Shown here piece after piece: positions 39,801-48,025 of a stretch of DNA of 64,000 nt. Source of the stretch: Tautonia sp040717455 (GTDB lineage Bacteria; Planctomycetota; Planctomycetia; Isosphaerales; Isosphaeraceae). The notes beneath the pieces were generated by a model. The model ran no database searches and was not told the DNA's origin. It saw only the letters and a list, made by a program, of their open reading frames with translations. The DNA is taken from assembly GCF_040717455.1 (NCBI RefSeq), contig NZ_JBFEFH010000032.1, forward strand, positions 1-64,000, read 5' to 3'. Position numbers and translations under genes: made by a program. The number at the start of each line of letters is the position of its first letter. Positions within the stretch are counted from its first letter, which is position 1.

Positions 39801-41085
39801 AAACAGTCTTCCCTTCGAGAATGACGGTGCGGAGGCGGCTGTACGGGTCGAACGGGTCGCCTTCGAAGATCAGGAGCGACGCGGATTTCCCCGGCTCGAT
39901 CCGACCGAGCGAGTCTCCCTTGCCGATCAGGTCGGCCGGGCGGCTCGTCAGGGCCTTCAGGGCCTCGTCTCGGGGAAGGCCCGTGGCGATCAAGTAGGCG
40001 ACATCGAACAACGGCGTGTCCTGTCCCGATTGGAGTGCGGCCCTGCTGAACCCCTGGGTGAAGGCCAGGTCGATGCCCCGTTCCTGCACGATCCGGGGCA
40101 CGTTGATCCGGTCGCGATTCTGCGGCATCGTGTCGACGGTCGGGCGCAGCACCAGCGTCAGCCCCGGGCGATCGGCCAGTTGGTCGAGCGTCAACATCAC
40201 ATCGCGGCCCGAGGCAATCAGCGCGACCTGGACCTTGTCATCCTCCTTGATCGCCTCAAGCAGATATAGAATGGAGGCCGCGTTCCCGGCATCGACGATG
40301 AGCGGGGCCTTCCCCTCGACCACGGCTCGCCAGAGGTCTCGCGACGGGTTCGAGGACGACCCGGAACCCGATCCCGAGCCTTGCTGGCGAGAAGACCCCT
40401 GCTCGGAACCATTCCGGTCTGCACCTCTCTGTCCCTGGCCCGACGATCCGGAACCCCTCGCCCCTTCCAAACTTTCGCGCAGCAGGTCCAGCGTCGGGGT
40501 GCTGTTCGAGAGTGAGAGCATCAGCCGGCCCTCCCGCTCCAGGATGGCGGCGTCGGGATCGTCCGGCAGAATCCGCACCACGGCCGTCTGACCGTAATCG
40601 GGCGGCAGCAGATCCAGATAGGTCAACCCCGAGCGGAGCAAGGGTTCGAAGTTCGTGCGGTACGGGTCGAACAGGTCGGCCGCCTTCGAGAAGGAGGGGG
40701 CCCGGCTCGAGCTGGAACCGCCGATCGTGACCACCTGATTGCCGATGATGACCGTGCCCGAGCCCCCGCTCAGCGAGCCTCGCGCCGACAGGGCCGGCTC
40801 GACGATCCCGGGCATGATCGTCCGGCCCGACGCGTCGATCACCCGGGCCTCCTCGGGGATCGTCACCTCGTCCGGCGGCCCCACGGCCTCGATTTTCCCG
40901 TCGCGCAGGACGATCACGCCCGACTCGATCCGCCCGGCCTCGCCCACGGTCTCGATCGTCGCCCCTTTCAAGGCCAGCGGGCGGTCCTGGCCCCGGGTCG
41001 GGACGGGGAGGGCGGCCAGCACGAGGGCCGCCCCGAGCAGCGGGGCGAGGCGGTGGGATGTCACGGCTCGGGGCTCCGAAGGCAT
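39787..41085 (-). CDS. Exported amidohydrolase-fold protein B, metal motif lost
   Basis: A 432-residue protein with a signal peptide (ALVLAALPVPTRGQ). It has the amidohydrolase composite domain and barrel (ARVIDASGRTIMPGI, ending LGRIEPGKSASLLIFEGDPF). The HxH position is A98-L-S100, and the strand-5 His region reads LIVDAGNAAS, so no metal centre is expected. A Gly/Ser/Gln-rich linker (about 220-260) replaces the charged insert of its relatives. Spacing to gene C is 33 bases, and it overlaps gene A. Function unknown. Confidence 0.85.
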   Translation of the reverse strand: MPSEPRAVTSHRLAPLLGAALVLAALPVPTRGQDRPLALKGATIETVGEAGRIESGVIVLRDGKIEAVGPPDEVTIPEEARVIDASGRTIMPGIVEPALSARGSLSGGSGTVIIGNQVVTIGGSSSSRAPSFSKAADLFDPYRTNFEPLLRSGLTYLDLLPPDYGQTAVVRILPDDPDAAILEREGRLMLSLSNSTPTLDLLRESLEGARGSGSSGQGQRGADRNGSEQGSSRQQGSGSGSGSSSNPSRDLWRAVVEGKAPLIVDAGNAASILYLLEAIKEDDKVQVALIASGRDVMLTLDQLADRPGLTLVLRPTVDTMPQNRDRINVPRIVQERGIDLAFTQGFSRAALQSGQDTPLFDVAYLIATGLPRDEALKALTSRPADLIGKGDSLGRIEPGKSASLLIFEGDPFDPYSRLRTVILEGKTVYETD

Positions 41086-41118
41086 GGGAATCGGTCGGGT
41101 TGCGCTCGCCGGGAGCGA

Positions 41119-42363
41119 TCAGTATCGACGACGGTCCTTCGCGATGTCGTAGATGACGCGGCCGTCGATCATCACCTGCGTCACGTAATTGCGCGGGTCG
41201 AGGATCGATCCGGTGCAGATCACCAGGTCGGCATCCTTGCCCGGCTCGATCGAACCGACCCGGTCGTCGATCATCAGGGCTTTGGCCGGCTCGATCGTGA
41301 TCCCGCGGATCGCGTCCTCCTCGTTCCAGCCGTAGCGGACGGCCATGGCCGCCTGATACGCGAGGTCTTCCTGCGGGATGACGGGAGAGTCGGTATTCAC
41401 GCCCAGGATGCCGATCCCGCGCTCGCTGTACTCGGCGACGATGCCGTGGATCTGCCCGTCGTCCGGGTCGAAGCGGAACCCGCGAGGCCCGGCCATCACG
41501 GGGATCTCCCGCTTCTGGATCTCCTCGGAGATCAGGTAGCCCTCGAACGTCCCGTGCCCGATCACCACCTTCAACTCCATCGCGTCGTGCAGCATCTCCA
41601 GCGTGGCCTGAATCCCCTGATAGCCTTGCGTGTGGACGAGGACCGGGATCTCGCGCCTGAAGAGGGGCTTGAAGTTTTCGAGCTTCAAGTCCAACTCGGG
41701 GGGTTCGGCGCGTTCGCCGGCGTCGTACTCGTCCCAGGCCCGGACGTACCGGCGGCCTTCTTCGAGCTGGTCGCGGATGATCCAGTTCATGCCCATCCGG
41801 CCGGAGCCGAGGGTGCCGTCTCGCCGCTCGGGATTGCCCCACTGGGCGATCTTCAGGACGCCGGGGAAGCGGACGAGCACCTCGTCCAGCGATCCCGGGC
41901 CGGCCTTGAGGATCGCGCCGAAGCCTCCCATGTTGGTGCCGCTGCCGGGGATGTAGCAGACGGTGGTCACGCCCCCCGCGATGCCGACCTTCAGGGCGTC
42001 GTTGTGCGGGATCACCTGATCGAGCGTGCGCAGGTCGGGGTTCGTCTGATAGACCATCTCGTTCAGGTCGCCCGAGCCGCCGATGTGGCAGTGGACCTCG
42101 ACCAGGCCGGGCATGACGAACTTGTCGCCGCAGTCGATCACCTCGTAGTCGTCGGGCACCTCGATCTCGGACCGGGGGCCGACCGCCTCGATCTTGCCGT
42201 CCCGGACGAGGACCGTCCCATCGACGATCGGATCGCCCGCGCAGGTGATCACCTTGCCCGCATGCACCGCCACCCGGCGGCCTTCGGGGTCCTGGGCGGG
42301 CAGGGGACCGGCGGCAACCAGCAGGATGGCGACGATCGGGGCGAGTGGCACGAAGGGGAGCAT
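41119..42363 (-). CDS. Exported amidohydrolase C, the only member with an intact metal site
   Basis: A 414-residue protein with a signal peptide (VAILLVAAGPLPAQ). All expected ligands of an imidazolonepropionase-like metal-dependent hydrolase are present: H91 and H93 in PGLVEVHCHIGG, K154 in AILKAG, H244 in PVLVHTQG, H270 in VVIGHGTFEG and D325 in VNTDSPVIP. It ends with the usual RVGSIEPGKDADLVICTG. It lacks the acidic insert of D, E and G. Substrates of such secreted enzymes are often cyclic amides, dipeptides or similar C-N compounds; the real one is unknown. The start codon overlaps the stop of gene D (ATGA). Confidence 0.9.
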   Translation of the reverse strand: MLPFVPLAPIVAILLVAAGPLPAQDPEGRRVAVHAGKVITCAGDPIVDGTVLVRDGKIEAVGPRSEIEVPDDYEVIDCGDKFVMPGLVEVHCHIGGSGDLNEMVYQTNPDLRTLDQVIPHNDALKVGIAGGVTTVCYIPGSGTNMGGFGAILKAGPGSLDEVLVRFPGVLKIAQWGNPERRDGTLGSGRMGMNWIIRDQLEEGRRYVRAWDEYDAGERAEPPELDLKLENFKPLFRREIPVLVHTQGYQGIQATLEMLHDAMELKVVIGHGTFEGYLISEEIQKREIPVMAGPRGFRFDPDDGQIHGIVAEYSERGIGILGVNTDSPVIPQEDLAYQAAMAVRYGWNEEDAIRGITIEPAKALMIDDRVGSIEPGKDADLVICTGSILDPRNYVTQVMIDGRVIYDIAKDRRRY

Positions 42364-45140
42364 CAACGTCCGTCCTCTCGGGAAAGGGAAACCCATGAGC
42401 CGTCGATCATCACGGCCAGCACGCGACTGGCGGGATCGAACGGCGGCCCGCTCCAGACCACCAGGTCGGCGTCGCGGCCGGGGGCGATGGTGCCGATCCG
42501 GTCCTCCAGCCCGAGGAACGCAGCCGGCGACGAGGAGAGCCCCGCCAGGGCGTCTCCCGTGCCCAGCCCGAGGCGGACCGCGTAGCGGACCGCCCGCGGA
42601 AGCGTGGCCGACCCGCTCCCCGCTTCCGACTGGAACCCGAAGGGGATGCCCTGGGTCGCGAGCACCTGGGCGAGGTTCACCGCCTCGCGATCGATCCGAC
42701 GCACGAGGGTCGGCCCGAGGACGGCCGGCACGTCGGCGTCGGCCAGGAGGCCCGGATCCCGGAATGCGTCGTCGGCGCCGAGCAAGACGGTGTCGATCGC
42801 AAACTCCTCGCGAAACAGGTCCAGTGCCGCCCGGATCGTGTCGAGCGAGCCGACCTCGACCAGGGCCGGGATCTCCCCGGCAAACAGCGGGCGATACGGC
42901 TCGAGCGAGGCCACGGTGTTCGGCTTCTTGGGGGCTTTCGGCTCCTCGGGCAGGTCATCCGCGTCCGACTCGGCGGCGGGCTGCTCGTCATCCGATTCCG
43001 ATTCATCCGCCGATTCGGCGTCCTCGTCGGGCTCGCCTTGAGGCCGGTCCTTGGTCTCGTCCTCGTCTTTGTCCTTGTCCTTGGCCTCGGGCGACTCCCC
43101 CGACTCCTCCTCGGAGTCGTCGTCGGATTGACCCGACTCCTTCGACTTCTCCTCCTCGTCCTTCTTCTTGCGGGCGTCTTCGGCCTTCTTGCGGGCCTCC
43201 TCCTGACGCTTCCTGGCGTCGAGGCGGGCCTTGGCCTCCTCATATTCTTTCTTCTTCGCCTCGTATTCGGCAAGGTCTGCCGCGTATTTCTCCCAGGAAT
43301 CGGCGTACCCCTTGGCGCGCCGGAGGATCGACCGCAGGCTCGACGCGGAGGCCGTCGCGTTGCCGGAGAGGCGGAAGCGGAGGGCGACGGGGTCGCGCAG
43401 CACGGTCGGGGAATCCCCCAGCTTGAAGGCGACCACCGGGGCCGTCGGGAGGTCGCGGGGCCCGGTCAGGGCCGTCGTGATCCCCCCGCGGCGGGCCACC
43501 TCCACGGCCGGATCTCCCGAGACGAGGCGGTCGCCGAGCTTCGTGTCCATGCCCACGCTCGTCCGAGACGGGCCGCCCTGATCCCCGGACGACGAGTCCT
43601 CGTCGTCCGATCGCCCAGCAAAGCCCGAGGGCGGCCGGGACGACACGGACAGGGGGCCGCCCAGGCCCAGGTCGGTCGCCAGGTCGATCAGGCCGGGAGT
43701 CACCACGGCGCCGTCGAAGGTGAACGTCTCCGCGTCGATCGGGGCCGACACGTCAGGCCCGACCCCTTTGATCCTGCCGTCCTGGACCACGATCGAGGCG
43801 TCTACCAGCTCCGAGCCGTCCCCGACCTGCACGGCCGAGGCTCGGATGACGATCGCCTTCGGTTCGGCATCGGCCGACCAGGCCCGACGGCCGGAGACGT
43901 AGACCTCGCGGACCTGGGCATGCAGGTCGAACGGGTCGGCCGACAGGACGGCGAAATCGGCGTCCTTGCCCGGGGCGAGCGTCCCGACGCGGTCGGCCAC
44001 GCCGAGCAACTCGGCCGGGCTCGCCGTGACCATCCGCAAGACCTGCTCGTCGCTGAAGCCCCCGGCCGCGAATTGCGAGGCCAGGAAGAGCAGCTCGTTC
44101 AGGTCGGCGTCCGTCGACGGGACGACCGCCACGCGGATCCCGGCCTCGACCAGGGCCTCGGCGTCTTCCCAGGGTTCGCGAGGCTCGGGGGCGTCGGGGT
44201 CGGGCAAGGGCAGCTCGGCAATCTGCCCCGGCCGCGCCCGGGGGTCGAGCACGACGGCATCCACCGTCTCGGCCCAGGAGTCGAGCCGGTCGAGCCAGGG
44301 GCGCAGGTCGTTCGGCCCGACGAGCACCAGCTTCAGGTCGAAGGCCCCGGCCAGGCCCAGCGCCGCCCGAATCTCGGCCGCCCCGGGGGCGGACACCCGC
44401 AGGCGAGCGGTGTCGGCCAAGGCCTCGGCCAGCGGATCGAGCAGGGGGTCGGTCCCGGCGTCAGGCCGCTCGGCCCGGGCGGCCTCGATCAGCGATCGCA
44501 GGCCCGCGACGGCCCCGGCCAGGCTGGAGGCGAGCTGCGGCTGCGTCGGATCGACCGGGCGATCCCGCGCCGCCAGGCGAGGGGGAGGCTCGTAGATCCG
44601 GGGCGGATTCAGGGCCTCGGGCGCGAGCACGACCCGGAGATCCCCCTCCGCGTCCAGGGTCCGGGCCTCGGTGTCGACCCCGGCCAGCTTCACCACGGCC
44701 CCCCGGCCGGGCATCAATCGGTTGCGGCCGGGGCTGAGCTGGACGGTCGTCACGCCCCCCGACAGAGGGCCGTCGAAGTCGGCGAAGGGGTCGAAACCGT
44801 CGATCGCCCGCACGCCGGGCGTCAGGGCCCGTTCGTCATCACCCGAGACCGCCCCGAGGCCCGACTCGGCCGCGACCAGGCCCGGGATCACCACCGCCGA
44901 CGAGCCGAGATCCACCCGCCGAGCGGTTTCCGGCACCTCCACCTCCGTGCGGGGCCCGACCGCGACGATCCGGCCCTCGCTTACCAGCAAGACCGCATCG
45001 ACGATCGGCGGCCCCTCCCCGGTCCAGAGCCTCGCCGCCCGGTACGCGACGACCTCGGCGGCCGAGGCCCTGGCATTGGCCGGATGGCCGAGCTGGAGGA
45101 GGAGCAACGGGGCCAGGAGCAGAAGAAGGCGTGCGCGCAT
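42363..45140 (-). CDS. Exported double amidohydrolase-fold protein D with acidic insert
   Basis: A 925-residue protein with a signal peptide (LLLLLAPLLLLQLG) and two amidohydrolase-like domains, about 30-430 and 431-920. In domain 1 the HxH position is E92-S-G94; in domain 2 it is A488-T-D490-like (PGLIDLATDLG). Neither can hold the usual metal pair. Domain 1 keeps an Asp in PSTDAD (D344). Residues about 615-740 of domain 2 form a Lys/Glu/Asp-rich, coiled-coil-like then highly acidic insert. The two halves probably arose by fusion of tandem genes. It shares ATGA with gene C. Confidence 0.87.
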   Translation of the reverse strand: MRARLLLLLAPLLLLQLGHPANARASAAEVVAYRAARLWTGEGPPIVDAVLLVSEGRIVAVGPRTEVEVPETARRVDLGSSAVVIPGLVAAESGLGAVSGDDERALTPGVRAIDGFDPFADFDGPLSGGVTTVQLSPGRNRLMPGRGAVVKLAGVDTEARTLDAEGDLRVVLAPEALNPPRIYEPPPRLAARDRPVDPTQPQLASSLAGAVAGLRSLIEAARAERPDAGTDPLLDPLAEALADTARLRVSAPGAAEIRAALGLAGAFDLKLVLVGPNDLRPWLDRLDSWAETVDAVVLDPRARPGQIAELPLPDPDAPEPREPWEDAEALVEAGIRVAVVPSTDADLNELLFLASQFAAGGFSDEQVLRMVTASPAELLGVADRVGTLAPGKDADFAVLSADPFDLHAQVREVYVSGRRAWSADAEPKAIVIRASAVQVGDGSELVDASIVVQDGRIKGVGPDVSAPIDAETFTFDGAVVTPGLIDLATDLGLGGPLSVSSRPPSGFAGRSDDEDSSSGDQGGPSRTSVGMDTKLGDRLVSGDPAVEVARRGGITTALTGPRDLPTAPVVAFKLGDSPTVLRDPVALRFRLSGNATASASSLRSILRRAKGYADSWEKYAADLAEYEAKKKEYEEAKARLDARKRQEEARKKAEDARKKKDEEEKSKESGQSDDDSEEESGESPEAKDKDKDEDETKDRPQGEPDEDAESADESESDDEQPAAESDADDLPEEPKAPKKPNTVASLEPYRPLFAGEIPALVEVGSLDTIRAALDLFREEFAIDTVLLGADDAFRDPGLLADADVPAVLGPTLVRRIDREAVNLAQVLATQGIPFGFQSEAGSGSATLPRAVRYAVRLGLGTGDALAGLSSSPAAFLGLEDRIGTIAPGRDADLVVWSGPPFDPASRVLAVMIDGSWVSLSREDGR

Positions 45141-45298
45141 GGTGCGTTGGCTCGGGATCGGTGACGGTTCGTCGTGCTTCGAGCACATCAACCGAGGGGG
45201 ATTGATTCGGGGTGTCTCGTGCGAATCGGGCCGCCGGTCCCGGTCGCACCCCGCGAGCGCCTGCCGGGAGAGGGGCGGCCCATCGGCCAACCCTTCGT

Positions 45299-46696
45299 TC
45301 ATTCCGGGGCCGACGGCTCCTCGTCGGGGAAGAGCAGGGCCTTCATCCGGGTATCGTCCTCGCGACGGTAAACGACCTTGCCGTCGATGATCGTGGCGTC
45401 GACCCAGGTGCCGAGCTTCAGGGGCTCGCCGCTCAGGATCACCAGGTCGGCATCCTTGCCCGGCTCGATGGAACCGACGAACGAATCGACGCCGATCAAC
45501 CGGGCCGGCCGCAGGGTCAGCGCCTCGAGCGCCTCGTCCATCGGCATCCCGTACTTGACCGCCGTGGCCGCCTGGTACCAGAGCAGGCTCGGGCCGAGCG
45601 TCGAGGCCGAAGACAGCGACGAGCCGGAGGTCTGGAACGTGATCGGCACCCCCGCCTCGCGATAGAGCCGGGGCAGGACAATCTGGTCGTCCCGATCGGT
45701 CCTCGGGTCGGTCTCCCAGAAGACCAGCTCGGGATCGAGGATGACCGGCTCCTCCCTCCCGGCCAGCAGGCCGATGGCCTTGTGGCAGTCGCGTCCCAGG
45801 ATCAGGGTCGCCTTCATGCCGTAGTCGTCGATCAGCTTCAACGCGTGCGGCACGTCCATGGCCTGCTCGCAGTAGAGGAAGGCGGGCAATTCCCCCTTGA
45901 GCAGGCGGACCATCGCCTCGCGCTGGGCGTCGGGTGCGGCGTCGTCCGAGGGCGATTCCTCGTCCGATTCGCCCCCGTCCGCCTCCTCGTCCTCGTCCTG
46001 GGCGGCCTTCGGCTCGCCCTCCGATCCCTGGCCCTCGGCCTCGTCGTCGGGCGATTCGGGCTCCGCCTCCTTGGCCTTCTCGTCGAGCGAGGCCATGTAG
46101 CGTTTCGTCTCGTCCAGTTCGCGGCGGAGCCGGGCCAGGTGGCTCATCCGGCTCGTGCTGCCCGCGGGCCGCAGCGAGAGCTTCAACCCGGCGTCTCGCT
46201 TCAGGACCATGTCCTCGGCGAACGTGCCCGAGGTCTTCACGACGGCCGACTTGCCGCCGAACATGGTGCTGTTGCCGGGGATCGCATGGACGGCGGTCAC
46301 GCCGTTGCGCCGGGCCTCCTCGAAGTAGATCGCGTTCGGGTCGACCGCGTCCACGACCGTCACGAACGGCACGTTCGGGTTCACCTCGTTCGGCTGCACG
46401 AGCGGCTCGGGGCTATGCGGCTCGACGAAGCCGGGCAAGACCACCTTGCCGCTCGCGTCGATCACCCGGGCCTCGATCGGGATCTCCAGATCCGTGCCGA
46501 CGGCCTGGATCGTGCCGTCCCGGATCAGGATGATCCCGTCGTCGATCGGCTCGCCGACGATCGGGATGATCCGCCCCCCCTTGATTGCCAGTTGCTCCTG
46601 CGCCGAGGCCCCCACCGCCGGGAGCACGGCCAGCACCAGGGCCAGCGCCAAACCACGCCTCAACCCACCCAATCGCTGCGTCGTCGCCATGACCAT
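45299..46696 (-). CDS. Exported amidohydrolase-fold protein E with acidic insert
   Basis: A 465-residue protein with a signal peptide (LALALVLAVLPAVGASAQ). The amidohydrolase frame is clear (ARVIDASGKVVLPGF, ending FVGSIEPGKDADLVILSGEPL). The metal motif is half lost: H94-S-P96. The strand-5 region reads AFLYCEQAMD, and the final Asp segment reads TFQTSGSS. An acidic insert rich in Glu, Asp and Ser covers about 195-260. GGAGGAGG lies 12 bases before the ATG at 46696; ATG 46690 is an alternative. Gene F ends 7 bases upstream. Confidence 0.87.
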   Translation of the reverse strand: MVMATTQRLGGLRRGLALALVLAVLPAVGASAQEQLAIKGGRIIPIVGEPIDDGIILIRDGTIQAVGTDLEIPIEARVIDASGKVVLPGFVEPHSPEPLVQPNEVNPNVPFVTVVDAVDPNAIYFEEARRNGVTAVHAIPGNSTMFGGKSAVVKTSGTFAEDMVLKRDAGLKLSLRPAGSTSRMSHLARLRRELDETKRYMASLDEKAKEAEPESPDDEAEGQGSEGEPKAAQDEDEEADGGESDEESPSDDAAPDAQREAMVRLLKGELPAFLYCEQAMDVPHALKLIDDYGMKATLILGRDCHKAIGLLAGREEPVILDPELVFWETDPRTDRDDQIVLPRLYREAGVPITFQTSGSSLSSASTLGPSLLWYQAATAVKYGMPMDEALEALTLRPARLIGVDSFVGSIEPGKDADLVILSGEPLKLGTWVDATIIDGKVVYRREDDTRMKALLFPDEEPSAPE

Positions 46697-46703
46697 GACA
46701 GGT

Positions 46704-47942
46704 TCAATCCTCCTCCGAGGGCTTCGGGCGGGGGAATTGGACGACGCCGTCGACCATCACCCAGCGCACGGGGGTCGTGAATTCCAAGGGGTCGCCCTCC
46801 AGGGCCACCAGGTCGGCCGCCTTGCCCACGGCGATCGACCCCAGGCGATCGGCCACGCCGAGCACCCTGGCCGGCCCGATCGTGATCGCCTTCAGGGCCT
46901 CCTCCTCCGGCAGGCCGAACCGCGCGGCGAACCGGGCCTGCTCCAGCAGGTCGCCCCCGGACAGGGCGACCGCCACGCCGGCCTCGTGCAGCACGCCGGC
47001 CGTGTTCCAGGCCAGTTCGGTCCGCTCAGGGCCATACGGCCCATTGATCCGCAGCGGGCCGAGCACCACCGGCACGCCGGTCGCCGCCAGCGGCCCGGCC
47101 ACCTTGTACGCTTCCTGCCCGCCCAGGATGATCGGCGCGTAGCCGAACTCGCCGGCCAGCCGAAGCACGGTCAAGATATCGTAATCGGTCCGGCTGATGG
47201 CCAGGACCGACCGCCTCCCCTGAATCACGTCGCGCAAGGGTTCGTACGGGTCGGCCTCGACCGGCAGGGTCGTGTCCAGATCCGGCTCGGCCCCACGCGA
47301 GGCGCGGTTGAGCGCCTCGCGGAGCATCGCCACCACCCCCATCCGGTTCGTCGGCTGGCGGACATAGATCGAGTCGGGCCGGGTCCGCGACCGGTTCCGC
47401 GAGGCCGGATCGGAGGCGACGGTCACCACCAGCGCCGCCTCGGCCTCGACCACCCGCCGCGAGCCGGCCGTCTTGACCACCGGGGCCATCCCCGGCACCA
47501 CGTTCTCGCTCAGCGGGATGAAGGCCCCGGCGGTCGTGCCCCCGGCCAGCGCCTCGACGAACGACCGCGACGACCAGTCGATCGCCGGCAAGGGGTTGAA
47601 CCTCGGCGTGATCTCGCGCGTCACCTCGACCGAAGGGCCGGTGACACCTCCCGGCAGATCCACGTCCACGAAGCCGGGGAGCAGGGTCGTCCCCTCTCCC
47701 AGGTCGAGCACCTCGGCCCCCTCGGGGGCCTCGATCGACGCCCCCACCCCGGCGATCACCCCGCCCGAGACCAGGACCGCGCCGGGGGCGAACGTCTCGC
47801 CCTCGACCGTCACCACCGATCCGGCCCGGATGAGCACGTCGCCGTCGTCTCCCGCCGCGGCCGCCGGCCCGACCGCAAGCAGCACCAGCGGCGCGGCCGC
47901 GGCGACCCATGCTCGGATTCTCAGGTGAAGTGATCGACTCAT
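46704..47942 (-). CDS. Exported amidohydrolase-fold protein F, metal motif lost
   Basis: A 412-residue protein with a signal peptide (AAAAPLVLLAVGPAAAAG). The composite domain and barrel are those of the family (AEVLDLGEGTTLLPGF, ending RLGSIAVGKAADLVALEGDPL). The HxH position is D95-L-P97, the strand-5 segment reads LAISRTDY, and the strand-6 segment IILGGQEAYK has no His. It has no long acidic insert. The in-frame extension upstream to 48512 is the antisense-like shadow of gene G and is not supported. It ends 7 bases before gene E. Confidence 0.85.
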   Translation of the reverse strand: MSRSLHLRIRAWVAAAAPLVLLAVGPAAAAGDDGDVLIRAGSVVTVEGETFAPGAVLVSGGVIAGVGASIEAPEGAEVLDLGEGTTLLPGFVDVDLPGGVTGPSVEVTREITPRFNPLPAIDWSSRSFVEALAGGTTAGAFIPLSENVVPGMAPVVKTAGSRRVVEAEAALVVTVASDPASRNRSRTRPDSIYVRQPTNRMGVVAMLREALNRASRGAEPDLDTTLPVEADPYEPLRDVIQGRRSVLAISRTDYDILTVLRLAGEFGYAPIILGGQEAYKVAGPLAATGVPVVLGPLRINGPYGPERTELAWNTAGVLHEAGVAVALSGGDLLEQARFAARFGLPEEEALKAITIGPARVLGVADRLGSIAVGKAADLVALEGDPLEFTTPVRWVMVDGVVQFPRPKPSEED

Positions 47943-48025
47943 GGTGCGGCTCGACTCGGGGAGGGGCAAGCCCTGGCCTGCCCGACGGTCCTGGAAACGC
48001 TCAAGCATGATTTTGCAGCATCGCA

